Shown: positions 1-12,000 of the stretch, in pieces | Layout: every line of letters starts with the position of its first letter | Position numbering within the stretch: position 1 is the first letter of the stretch | From: Ditylenchus dipsaci | Taxonomy: Eukaryota > Nematoda > Chromadorea > Rhabditida > Anguinidae | Assembly (NCBI GenBank): GCA_004194705.1 | Contig: SADC01001227.1 | Location: 2,604,001-2,668,000 of the forward strand | Length of the DNA: 64,000 nt | Direction of reading: 5' to 3' | Program-made: the position numbers and the translations under genes | Notes under the pieces: generated by a model | The model's database searches: none | What the model saw: the letters and a program-made list of their open reading frames with translations, nothing else | Told to the model about the DNA's origin: nothing

Positions 1-56
1 CAAGCTCTTTCCAGCAAAGAACTTCCGCGGCGCGTTATCGGTAACGCACTCAATAA

Positions 57-980
57 AATCTCAAACAAGCATGGGGTCATATTCGACGATCGTTTGTGGC
101 AAACAACATTCGCAATATTCGACACGAGAATAAGTTGGAGCCCGCCAATCCAAAGAATCTACAATCTCTTGAGGTTATTTTTTCTTTTTTAAATCCATCT
201 ACTGATTCTTTTCTAGGTTCCGAAAGACTTACAGATGTACCAAGATGAAGTTTTTCTCAAATTCGATGGATGGAATGGTGCTGAGCGAGTGCTGATCTTC
301 TCTACTAACAAATGTCTGGATCTTCTCGTCGGTGAAAAGAATATCGGAGCGGATGGAACATGGGGCGTCGTGCCACTTCTCTTCGACAATTTGTGGATAA
401 TCTATGCTCGCTTGGCTCATACATTTGTCCTGTGGTATTCTCGCTCCTCACTGATCGCAAAACAGAAACCTATGAATTTGTGCTGAAGAAATTGGTGGAG
501 CTGCGTCCAGACCTTTCGCCAACAAGTATTGCCGTGGACTTCGAACTGGGCGAGTTCAACGCTTTCAAGGTTTTTTTTTATTGTTTGTACAAATAGGCTG
601 TTCCCTAAAACTCAAGAAAATTTCAAATGCTTTACAGAAAATATGGTCGGAAATCCAAATGCGTGGCTGCTTCGTGCATTTGCAGCGATCCATGATCAGA
701 AATGTTTACGAAAAGGGAAATAAGTCTCTTTATGACTCCAATTCAATGTTCCGCCTTGAAGTCAATATGATTCTGGCTCTGGCCTTCGTACCGGTAAATG
801 ACGTTGGGGTAGCATTGGATGATTTGAGGTATTTCGTATGTCTTGATTGGTTTCTTACGTGTTTTCTTTAGGACCAAAGTGGAGGATATCAGCATGGAAA
901 AGAACTCGAACCGTTGATAGACTACTTTGAAGATAACTACGTGGGACGACCATTGACCAAAGGAAAGCGCAATTTTGCAG
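57..980 (+). pseudogene. Mutator-like (MULE) transposase, degenerate
   Basis: Three exons read as a MULE-type transposase. Exon 57-173 ends at CTTGAG|GTTATT. Exon 217-569 carries the DDE-domain start (FLKFDGWNG, GADGTWGVVPLLFDNL, PVVFSLLTDRKTETYEF, VDFELGEFNAF). Exon 638 onward carries GCFVHLQRSM and LALAFVPVNDV, then LIDYFEDNYVGRP near 915-955. These match the order of motifs in MULE transposases (cut-and-paste of Mutator elements). The frame breaks near 429, where one C appears missing from a CC run, and is uncertain across the intron at about 830-872. Terminal inverted repeats are not visible, and the 5' end probably lies before the window. Family assignment is firm; whether this copy is dead or only mis-sequenced is open. 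Confidence 0.8.
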
Positions 981-1118
981 GACACTCCGGTCCAAAACAA
1001 CACTTTTGATTGTGGCGCCTTTGTGTGCAAGTTTGCAGAATGCTTGTCAAGTGAAGTCCCGATGAATTTTTCGCCAGAACAGATGCCAACGTTCCGAATT
1101 GAGATCAAAAAAAATTAG
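981..1118 (+). pseudogene. Ulp1/C48 SUMO-protease C-terminal fragment
   Basis: A 45-codon stretch ending in TAG contains DTPVQNNTFDCGAFVC, the active-site cysteine block of Ulp1-like proteases (Q-x-N-x2-D-C-G-x-F), followed by KFAECLS and MPTFR, which are typical of the C-terminal helices. It lies one frame off the transposase reading just upstream, so an intron or a single-base error joins them. The His and Asp of the triad are not in this fragment. Many Mutator-like elements carry a Ulp1 domain, so I read it as part of the same element. A separate host protease relic is less likely. Confidence 0.65.
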
Positions 1119-1785
1119 AAGTGGATTAGTTTAAAATGTTATTTGAAATGTTATTGTTCACCTTACTTGTTTAGCGTACTTTACCTTACGATTGTTTGCT
1201 GAATAAAATATGATTTACAGGTTGAGTATTGATTAACTGATAAATTTTAAACAATAAAAGGCTATGTAGTTAAGATTATTACTGCCTAGGATTTTCATCA
1301 ACCCTTAAATCTTGAATCCCACTCAAGTTTATGAATTCTCAATTTCCAGATATCTCCATCCACCTAAACCACCTAAGCATCAGGTACTATTACCCAGGCA
1401 CTGTCACTTGAGTACTGTTCCAATTTTAGTATAATGTACGGATGTACAGATAATTAGGTACAAATACCTGCGCACCACCTGGACACCCTAGGGTACGCTA
1501 CTCCAGAACTGTAGTTCGTGCAATTCAAATCGCTGTTTCAGCATTATCAAACCGTGTTCAAGACACGATTCTTGAAAAGGTACAATTATATTCAAATACT
1601 TTCAGCTAAATCGAAATTTTCGGACTCTTCGAAGGTGGATACCCACTCAGGGGAGGTAACAGAGTTCTCCCCTACACGCCCTGAAGACGAATGGTCTTCA
1701 AAAAACTAGTTTATCACTATTATACAAGAACCGAAATTCTTCTACCATCAGGATTTGAACCTGTAACTTCAAAAATTTGGAGAGT
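1119..1785. other. AT-rich stretch, no gene seen
   Basis: No open frame with recognisable protein content and no clear inverted repeat. Downstream flank of the Mutator-like relic. Confidence 0.4.
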
Positions 1786-1893
1786 GAATTTACCGCGATA
1801 GAATTTACCGGAAGAGGTATTTACCGCGAGGAATTTCACAGCGGGCGGAGTTCACACTGGGGAAATTTACAGCGGGTGGAATTTACCGCCGCC
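1786..1893. repeat. degenerate GAATTTACCG-type short tandem array
   Basis: Repeated variants of GAATTTACCGCGR (also AATTTCACAGCGGG, AAATTTACAGCGGG) at about 20-bp spacing. It resembles the motif-repeat arms of hAT-like elements elsewhere in the window, but no terminal repeat or TSD could be assigned. Confidence 0.45.
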
Positions 1894-1954
1894 CGATGCA
1901 AGGAAAAAGATTTGCGATTTTAAAACCCTAAAATTTCGTGCCAAGACAAATTTT

Positions 1955-2060
1955 GTTGATGAATTCGTGTGTTGATGAATTCGTGTGTTGATGAATTCGT
2001 GTGTTGATGAATTCGATGTTGATGAATTCGATGTTGATGAATTCGGTGTTGATGAATTCA
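1955..2060. repeat. minisatellite, about 16-bp unit
   Basis: Seven head-to-tail copies of GTTGATGAATTC followed by a variable spacer of GTGT, GAT or GGT. Every copy holds GAATTC. The first three units are identical (16 bp) and the next three shorter, so the array drifts along its length. Confidence 0.9.
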
Positions 2061-2101
2061 GGGTCACCCAACTTGCACAATAAAAATGTATAATAAATGT
2101 G

Positions 2102-2106
2102 AAAAA
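2102..2106 (-). terminator. RNA polymerase III terminator of tRNA-Trp
   Basis: A run of five T on the minus strand, seven bases after the discriminator base of the tRNA. T4 or longer is the normal Pol III stop. Confidence 0.7.
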
Positions 2107-2112
2107 GTGACA

Positions 2113-2184
2113 TGACCCCAGAGTGATTCGAACACCCAACCTTCGGGTCTGGAATCCGACGCGCTACCATTGCGCCATGGAGTC
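2113..2184 (-). tRNA. tRNA-Trp (anticodon CCA)
   Basis: The minus strand folds as a 72-base cloverleaf ending in discriminator A. The acceptor stem GACTCCA/TGGGGTC has one T-G pair. The anticodon loop TTCCAGA gives CCA. The D arm carries TGGCGCAATGGTAGCGCG (A box) and the T arm GGGTG-TTCGAAT-CACTC (B box). There is no intron. One oddity is an A-C mismatch at pair 31-39, closing the anticodon loop. A downstream T5 supports a real Pol III unit, though a tRNA-derived pseudogene cannot be excluded. Confidence 0.88.
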
Positions 2185-3061
2185 ACCTGGCCAAAGTGGA
2201 AAGAAAACATGCTATCTAATTAATCTTATTTTTGAGGATTTTTTACAGGATCTCAGCAGATAAAACGCGCTTTAAATACAGTTGACTCTCCTCCTCTCCA
2301 AGTAGGAGCTAAAGTTGATTGCCGAAGGGAACTAAACGTCAGTGGGAAAGTCATTTTCTAATATTTAAGTAATTAAATATTAACCTCCGATGATCACCAA
2401 TAATCCACTCCCCTTCTCTCATCCTTTCCTTCTAATTTTATAATTACAGTCGAACCGGGATAACCGGACACCCCCAAAAGTTCGTTCCCCAGCTGCGTCC
2501 GACACTTTTTTAGACCTTTTTTTGAATGTTTTTGTCGATTCTGTTTTGACAGTCTGGTCGCAAATATCGCAAGGATGCTGATTTAGCCGATCGTTTTTAA
2601 AAATTTTCATTTACAAATAATTTGAAACGTTTTTCAAATTACTTTGACGGAAATTTCTCTATAGGAGAGATGCGCAGATGTTGAGTGTAATTTTGGAATA
2701 CTGGGAGGGATGAGGAAGCTGCAAGAAAAGGTGATACTGGAAGTAATGGATGTATGTCAAACAATAGTATAAATATTATCCAAAGAAATTCTTGCCCTCT
2801 TTTTAGCAAGCAGAGTAGATTGATTAATTAATGCTTTAGAATTTTATCAAAACATTGCAAAAGTATCTTGGCTCCATGCGGTCATCTGAGGTCTTTTAAT
2901 TATTTACTATGTTTTTTATACCTTTGCCTATTTTCCCACCCACAGGTAAATTAACTACTCAAAAATTGTGTCTATACCATTTTTTTCCACAGTCAATTCA
3001 TTAAAAATAAAAAAAGTCAGACAAAGTACTTTTTATGTCTGACATCATTGTCGTTTTCCAG
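2185..3061. other. region upstream of the first recognised skn-1-like exon
   Basis: AT-rich. A possible upstream exon at about 2667-2749 ends at a good donor (GGAT|GTATGT), but its phase does not fit the exon at 3062, so it is not called. A single CAGTCGAACC end (2447) is listed separately. Confidence 0.35.
2447..2510 (+). mobile_element. solitary end of a CAGTC-type (pogo-like) element
   Basis: CAGTCGAACCGGGATAACCG preceded by TA, followed by GGACACCCCC. It matches the outer terminus of the TA-flanked CAGTC family, with the motif GATAACCGGACAC in the subterminal position. No partner end was found. Confidence 0.45.
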
Positions 3062-6000
3062 GCATCGCCCTAGAGGAGCACGAGCCAGTCTCCCCATCAT
3101 CTACTACAAAGGGTGTAAACGAGCTCCAACACAACAGTGGTTACCATACTCTTTCACCAAACAACAAAGATCTCTGTCTTTTTTATCACCAAGGTAGCAA
3201 AAAGTGTTCCGTCCACCCAGATTCCTACACTAAAAACTCAAAAGCAACTGTAGCTGCTGCACCCAATATATCAAAGAGACACTCCAGACAGCCAAAAGAG
3301 TCGGACGTGTGGGGTTAGAGCAGCAGAAATCTAGCAGTCCTTTTCAACTGGCTTGCCTTTTGCTGGTAGTCTCCGCCCTTGCTTCACTCTATAATCAAAG
3401 AGACGACAGTTGGGCGGTTGATAAACAACATATATTGCCACTACCTTATTTTCCTCCATCTTTTCACCTGCCTTCCTCTACTCAAGCATCTAGCCGCCAA
3501 AGCAGCAGGGCAGCTATTTATCCAATCTTTTAACCTACACTTATCAGCCTCCTCGAGGTTGTTTCCTAAATTGTCTTCATTTTATAATATTGGTTTTTTT
3601 GCAGAATCTAAGACTACTTTTATTGCTACTGCAACTTTGAAACACCACCTTCAATCGATGACTTCAAATGTTGTTTCTGGTGTTCCCTTAGCTACTGACC
3701 AATCTCACAAACATGCCCTTTCACAACAACATCAACAACAATTCAGCAATGCCAACGGACATCCAGGCCAGGAACGCGAGTTCTTTGATCCAATGGTGGC
3801 AGATTCAGTGCCAACCCATCCACACCATACGACTCTTTCTTCAACTCCAAGATCAGGTAAGGGTGCCTTTTTGCTTTTTTCGAAGAAAAAATAGCTTCTT
3901 GATGTTCATAAAAGTATCAAATTTAAAATCCTTACATATTTGCAAAATTTTAAAAGAAAATTAAAAATTTTTAACACTTTTTTCAAAAATCCCATAGTAC
4001 CGCCTTTAAAACCAGTAAAGACCTTTTTTGAAAAATTTCCATTACAAAAATAAAGAGCTATATAATGCGAAACCAAAGTTTTTAAAGTCTTAACAAATGA
4101 ATACTAAAAAATTTTGTATTTTTTCTTTGCTCTGGTAATATAGCTATTATTTTCAAAATGTAAGTAAAAATTGGACTGATTCTCACTCTGGCAGTTTACT
4201 GAAAGTGGGGCTCCACAGTGCGTATTCGGGCTAAAAAATTCTATTGCCTATGCACCTTTAAAAGGTGCAGTTATATAAATGCTAAAAATTGACAATTTTC
4301 TGAAAAAAAAAGAATCGATTATAAAATCAAGGACTCTTGTATGAATTATTTTCTTCATTTTGCTGTTTGATAGGCATGTGGGCTATTTTTCGACTACATC
4401 AATATCTAAAAGAAACCCCAACCCAGTTCTGCATCCTTTTTTCACTACACTACTACAAAGGTGTGATTACCTAAATTATCTTGCAAACAAATCACATAAT
4501 AAAAAAGCTTTTACAAAATACTTAGCCATAAAAAATTTGAGTCTCTCGTCAAAATGATGGAAAATTGCAAATCACACCAGCAAAAAATCGGGTATCTGTT
4601 TTAAGTTTTCGATATTTTATTAATTAAAGTAGTCAAATTTTTGGTCATTTATTAATGCGCTAAATACATCAAAAGTTATTTAAGTATATTTCTTAAGATT
4701 TTCGAAACTTGTTTTCCCACAAAAGATTTGTAGCTTTTTAGATTATGTATTTTTATGAGAACGTTTAAAACTGCTTTTTAGCTTACTTTAATCAAGAAGT
4801 GAACTTTTAGCAAAATTTAATAATCTGCATATTTCATAAATTGAAAGTGCAAAAAGTATTTTTTAAGTGTATTATTTCTTATTCACAAATTAAAAATCGA
4901 GAAGGTTTTTTACTTTTTCGCTACTTTTTTGTCTATAAACATTACTTGATAACCGTTTGTTATGTTTTTCATGTTTTCTATCCAAACTTTGTAATTCTTC
5001 TAAAATTTGACTTTTCATCTTGGGGTACTAAGCTTATTAAAACTGAAAGGGTACCTAGATTCCCAAAAAGATGGGATTTGAAAATAGCTTTGTTAACTGC
5101 TACCTAAATCTGGTATAAGAATCTGGTATCCATAGCTTCAGTCCCGTTTAGCAACAAATCAAATTTTGGTCGAAATTGTTTTTTAAAAATATCTTTCCGT
5201 GAAGTAGAACACCCCTTTCATACGCTTTAGTGACTAAAAAACAAAAATTGGGATTAAAACCTGATTTCGTGACATGCAGGCATTATAAAGTCTGCCTTTA
5301 ATACCGTAGATCTTTCTTTGATCCTACTCTTTAGTCACACACTTTTTCCAATAATATGCATATTTAATTTTTTTTAAATCATCGGTAGCTCAGTAATGAA
5401 TCAGCTATGGATGGAGAAATTAGGTCGCCAGTTCGATTATCTTATAAACCTTATTTTTTCTTAACTTTTGTCTAATTGCATTAGCTTAACTCTTGTATGA
5501 ATTTCACAAGTAGACTTTCAAAATGTTCCATCGACAACGAACATGCTCCTTTAAAGGGCCATTGCCGTCCCCGACAACGGTTGTCCCCCGCCAATTCAAT
5601 TTTTTTTTCTGAATCATTGAAATTTTGTACGAATTTTTCAACTTGGTTTCTAACAAAACTATACCTAAAATTAAAATCTAGGCCTTGTTTTGTTAGAAAC
5701 CAAAATAAAAAATCCGTGCAGAAGTTGAATGATTAGGCACGAAAATTTGAAGAGAAAATTTGGCGGGGGACAGTTCAAAACAGGTGGCAATGTCCCTTTA
5801 AAATCTTTTAGAATTTTTGTTACTTCCAGCTGATGTCGAGGTAGGGTCATATTTCATATCGCGACATTTCATATCCTGACATTTCATTTCACAATGTTTT
5901 ATTCATTTTCTCTAATCTTTTTAAGACTTTTCGAAAAAGTGTTATTACCATCTGATAGCTAGGATTTCAGGCTAGAAAATGGTGTATTTCGGGCTGGGGT

Positions 6001-9000
6001 TTGAAAAAATGTTGTCAGACAGGGCGGCTTTTTGTTCAAAAAAACACCTGTTTTTAAAAAAACGCCACCACCAAACCAAGCTTTCACTAAAAAGCCAGCC
6101 CGTAAGACAACGTTTTTTCAAACCTCGGCCAGGAAATACCATTTTGTAGCCTGAGATCTTACATATCAGATGGTAAAATTTTTTTTGCGAAAAGTTTGAA
6201 CAAAATTAGAGAAAATGAATAAAATGTTGCGAAATGAAATGTCAGGATATGAAATGTCGCGATATGAAATGTGACCCTACCGATGTCGATGATCATCAAA
6301 AAGTTAATTAGTTAATTAATAATTTTATTTCTAACTATTTTCTTCCTCTGTAATCTTTTAAATAAAAAATCTGAAGATTCAGAGACAATCTTTGAGTGTG
6401 AGTCAAAATAGATAAGGAATTTTCCCACTTTGTTTGCTTATTTCTGTATTAAGACGCTTTGTGTACTGATAAAATACTATTTATTGAATTTATTGCTGAC
6501 AAATCGATCATTTTCTATTTCCAAATCAACATTTTTGGTTAATCAGCATAAAAGCAAAAAAGTGATTTCACTTTATTTATTTCCTGCAAGCTAAATTAAA
6601 TGAGGTACAAAAATAAATTGTTTTCCCACTTTTTGCTCCAAACATTCTCGAACATTTGACAGCGGAAAGGAAAAAAAGAGAAAATGTTAGTAGATGCATT
6701 TCCAGTATCACACAGCCAAGTTCCTGCCCAATTGTAGTTTGTGGTTTCTTGTCTCCTGCTACTATAGTCTGCTAGATGTTGGCTGTGTGTCTGAAACTAG
6801 AAATTCGTTCTGATTCTCTGACATTAACTAGTTGACTGTGGAGTTGTAAATATGTTCTCTTTGGTCTTTTACCTCCCTCTAATTTGATTGAGAGCCCACG
6901 ACTTTTAAGACGTTGAAAAACTATGGCGAGACCATACTAAACTATCTTTTTGTTTGATCAAAACAAAAGTTTTTCTCCATTCATCAGTTTAACTATATAA
7001 AGAAGTAGAAAAGTGGAGTAAATCAACCCATGACAAAGACCAACTTGGGAAAAACACGCTTATTTATCTAAAAACTAAGTGAAAGACTAAACATTCAGTT
7101 CATTTTGACAAGACAACCTAAGCTTTTTTGAACTACTTAGTGATTAAAAACTAAGTGAAAATAAAATTTGTAGGTACCTAGGTTCATGGCGTAGCCAGGG
7201 GAGGGCTATAGCCCCCCGTCCGGTTTTTCGAAAAAAATTGTTAAGTAAAAAAACACTATAAAACTCGAAAACGGTGTAGGGACAATGACCTCTCGGAGGG
7301 CTTTAGTCCACCGCCCCCCACCCCCCCCCCCCCCATCGTCAGATTTTTCTGGCTACGCCTCTGCCTAGGTTATGTGCAAAACTTTTTTTCCGGAACAAAA
7401 CAATTAAAAATTTAAGTAAAATCACGTTTTTAGCAAGAAAGATCACACTTTTCAGTAAAAAAGAACCAGATTCAACAGTAAAAATTTGATTTTTTCCAAA
7501 AAATTTACTGCGTAAAATTCAGTTATTGAATACCATAAGATAGAGCCCTTTAAAACACACCCTTCAAAAATCAGTTTAAAAATTCCAAATAAATTAGCAA
7601 GATAAAAATACTTAAAACTTGGGTATGATGACACAAATACGGTACTTATCCCGTTTACAGCCCCCACCCCAAATTTTTTATAAATTGACCCTAAAACATG
7701 TTCTGAGCTACTTCTTCTGCTTAATACGATACAATAAACATTTCGCAACAGCTTCTGATTCAAAAATTTAAAAAATTTTGACTTAAACTCATGAAAGCAA
7801 GATGGTCTTTTTAGGGTATTTTAGGGTCATTTTTTTGACTAAATGTTGGTCAAATATGGGAAAAAGTAATGAGTTGCTGGTAAACGGGATAAGTACAACA
7901 AATACTTTTTTAGTTGTCATCTTTATAACATCGAAAATTACGATGTTAGTGCGAGAATTTTCAAAAATTAATACAACTTTACAAATACAGTCAAGTCTCG
8001 ATTTAACGAAACCCCGATTTAACGAAACTCTTGATTTAACGAACCTTTTTTTAGTGGCTATTTGGCCACCGATTAAATAAAATGACTAAAATAAGCTCTC
8101 GATTTAACGAAACCTTCGATTTAACGAACATTTTTGGCGGTCCCAGGGGTTCGTTAAATCGAGACTTGACTGTACCTAAGTTCATCTAGAAATTCTGTCT
8201 ATTTAGTTTTTAATAATTTTTTATTATGGATAAGAATGAAGATATATACACAAAATTATCATCCAAATGTGCAAAAAAAATTTTTATTACAAAATCAAGG
8301 CCTCCTAATATTGATTCTTTTTACCACTTTTTATGTAATGTTTGATCCAGATTTTCTCAATATTTTGTGTCTGCTCTATGTTTTTTTGCATTACACGGCA
8401 TAGCTATAAGCTATATTTCTTTCTTCTTTTTAATTAATCTCAATTTTTTATTATAATAAATGCAAGAATATAATGATAATTACATTGGCTTTAAAAAACA
8501 ATGGATTAAGCGCCATCATAAATTAAATTCAGTCAACGGTATAAAGCAGTTGGTTTTTCTTCTAAATACAAAACATTGATACAAAACACTTTTCATTTAT
8601 TTCTGACATTCCTTAATTTTTTTTGTAGATGGCGTGGCGAATTGGAGTTAGCAGAGTATGCCTGGAGCCAAGAACGCCAAGTCAATATGTTACGCACCGA
8701 ACAGATAAGAAGTGGTCGGGCAGCTTCTTCAAACTCAGCTGGTGCTAATTCAGGTCCATTAACGGGTATTCAGCAGACAGAGGCACAGCAGCAGCAACAA
8801 GGAGGCAGTAGACCTCGCAATGATGACCCTTCTTTGATGGTTGGTGTTTTTCGAGGAAAAACTTTAAAAAAACGTAGCTTCTTGCCTTGAAATATTACCG
8901 GTGAAATTGTATTTGTGGTAATTCTACTCGTGAAATTACCGTAAAATTTAAATTTCACGGAATGGCACGGTGAAATTCAAATTTATGCTAGAAAAACAAC

Positions 9001-12000
9001 TTCTGGTATAAATTGGCCTATATTCCCGATAATCATTGTACCGATAACTTTTTGACCGAAACTGACTTTTTATACCCCACTAGATAAGTTTTACAACTTT
9101 TGGTTTGCCATATAAAAATGGACCTTATGTGAATTAGGGGGAGGGAGGGGGCGGTCACCAATTTTTCTGCTTCATTTTTTTTAAATTTGTTATAGTGATC
9201 AAGTTGATCACGATGATCGAATTGACCATAATCATCTTTATTTACATAATTTATACAATTACTTGTGAATAATTGATATAGGCTGTCGAATTGTTATGGT
9301 CATCATGATAAACCAGGATTCTAATGCGTCCTTTTTAAAAAGATTTGTCCTTCTTTGAGACCCAAAATCTTTTTTATTTTTAAAGTATTTAGTCAAAGTC
9401 TTTTTTTTTCGCTCCAAAATAGCAATAAGCACCAGATAAAATGACCTTTTTTCTTCAATAGTTGTCCAATAGTTATCCAAATGTTCGTTTTTTCAAAATT
9501 TTGAGATGAGAACCCTGTGATAAACTTAGAAAAAATTTCTACTGGTTGCAAACAACAGCATTAGTTACTGCTTCTGTGAAATCAAATTTGACACAAAACA
9601 CTGCTATAAAAATACTCAATTAAAAATAATAAGAATATGTTATGTAAAAATATTCCAGGATTACGAAGCAATCGATGTGTACTGGCGACGAGACATAGAA
9701 CAAGAGAAAGGCAGTTTCTACGCACATCCCAACAACCAGGGACAACAACAACACCAGCAGCAGCAGCACATGACTATGGACTCAGCCACCGAACAGTATG
9801 AACGAGACTTGCAGTTGTTGACCGAGAAAAGCTTGTTTGTGGTTGGTCACTTGTTTATTTAGCAAACAAAGAACAACTAAAGAAGCAGTTTACAAACAAA
9901 GTATTGGGGCAATTTTTGGTGGCAACCATAGTCGAACCAAGTGCCAGTTTGTTGGTCTTGGTTGTAAGCCATATAGACACAGTGCACATTCGGCTCGTTG
10001 GTTGGGTAGAGTCCCAGTTGAGATATTCAGGGGTGCTGGTTCTATTGCTGTCACTCCAGGTGTAGAAACGGCTGTTTAGTTTGTTCAGTCCAATCCAGAT
10101 GTTGTTCTCTATATTTTAATCCTTGAGAATAGTTTTTATTAATTGATTAGTGCAAAAAAAGTAGGCCAATGAAAATTTGCACCAGATCCGCACACCGGAT
10201 TCTAGTTTGGTACTTCTTCAGTCCCCCCATACTCGGATTTTTTGAAAAGTGACCCAAAATCATCTACCGAACTCTTTTTGTCTGCTCAACATGATAAAAG
10301 AAGCATATTTAAACACTTTAAAAATAAAAAAAATTGAATTTTGTCAAAAAAAAATTGTCACCCATCCCTTGGGGGTATATGGGGTTTTTGGGGTATTCTA
10401 GGCTAATTTTCGGGTAATTTACCACATTTTTTGCTGGATCTGTGCAAAAAGACTCTGTTAATGCATTTTTGGTCAAAAGTCTTGCTGGTAATTGTATCTA
10501 AGGTAAGTCAATGCGCGCATCTTAACTCCAAGTCACCAAGCCCCCTTTGGGGGCGCAGGGGCTTGAGGTTGAGATGCGAACACCCATGTACCTCAGACAC
10601 AAATCACCCGAAAGTGACTCTGGATGCATAAAACATTTACGCGTTTTTTTTGCTTTTTACGCATACCAGAGTTTCTTAATGCGATAGGTCCTAATTTTGA
10701 ATAATATAATAATCTATCAATTTTACCTAGATTTTTTGCTTAAAAGAGCCTGAAATTTGGTCTAAAGCACCCTAAAAAACTATCTATCCCCCAGGGGGAG
10801 GGGGGTGTGTGGTACAGGATGTTTGACCGCCAGCAAATTGACCGCCGGCATATTTGAGCGCCACTAAATTGACCGCCAGCCAACTTCGACCGCCACCTAA
10901 ATTCACCGCCCCTTAAATTGATCGTGACAGCAGCCCAAGTGCCCGCCACCTCCAAAGAGTATTTTTCTCTAAGCTAACTTTTTTCATCTAAGTCTAAGTT
11001 AGCGCGCTACACATTGCGAAAAAAAAGAAAATCTAAAAAATCAACGGAACCCAAAATAGTACGCTTAGAGAAAAATACTCTTTGGAGGGGGCGGGCACTT
11101 GGGCTTTTACAATTGACCATCAGCCAAATTTTGACCACCAGCCTTTTATACTAATTTTCAGATTTAAATTCCTAAGTTTCATAAATGAGATGCAGCCCTG
11201 AATGCCAGCTAAATTTTGGTGATAAAACTTCTGGGAAAACGAAACGAAAATAGATCTACACTTTAAAAGGCACTCACTTGGTGATGAAAGACATGTCAGG
11301 TTATCACCAAGTTAGCGCCTTTCAAACTTTAGATCTATTTTTGTTTTTCCAGGAGTTTTATCACCAAAATGTAGCTGACATTCAGGTATACAGATTATTT
11401 ATAAAACTTTTTAAAATTCATTATCAATTCAGGCGTTTTTTTAAAGAACTTTTATAGTATTGTGTATTTTATTAACCTTTTCACCATTTTTTCAAAAGTT
11501 GACTCCTCATTTTGTAGCTAACAATCCCAGCTATAAAATGAGCGGCGAATTTTAAAAAATGTCATAAATCGACTCCACAAAAAAGTTCTTTTGAAGAAAA
11601 AAGCACAAACTTTCTAGGCGACCTCATATACCAAAAAGTTGATTTTCGATTTACAAAATCTGATACCAAAAAGTAATAGCCAAAAGGAAAAGCTTAAAAT
11701 ATTTGAATAACTATGTATTTTTTTTTAAATAGATCGAGCAGAATTTAGATTCTGCCTAATCATTTTCTCAGTGCACAGCTCTGAAAAATGGTGCGCACAG
11801 GTTCGCGTGTGTGTGTATATAGCACATGAATATATCTCTCTTCCCAATAAAATTATTGATCTCACGCATGCCTGGATTTCTCATATCACAGTTCTTTCGC
11901 TTTTGGTTAATTGCTTTCTCAAATACCAGCTTACTTTTGCGAAGAGCATGTACAAAATCATTCTCAGCTGCATCTCTGATACTAACTAAGTGCCCTCCTA

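Noticed and set aside
2665..2749. Upstream skn-1 exon ending at GTATGT
   Set aside because: The open phase ends in phase 0 while the next exon needs one carried base; no protein similarity helps.
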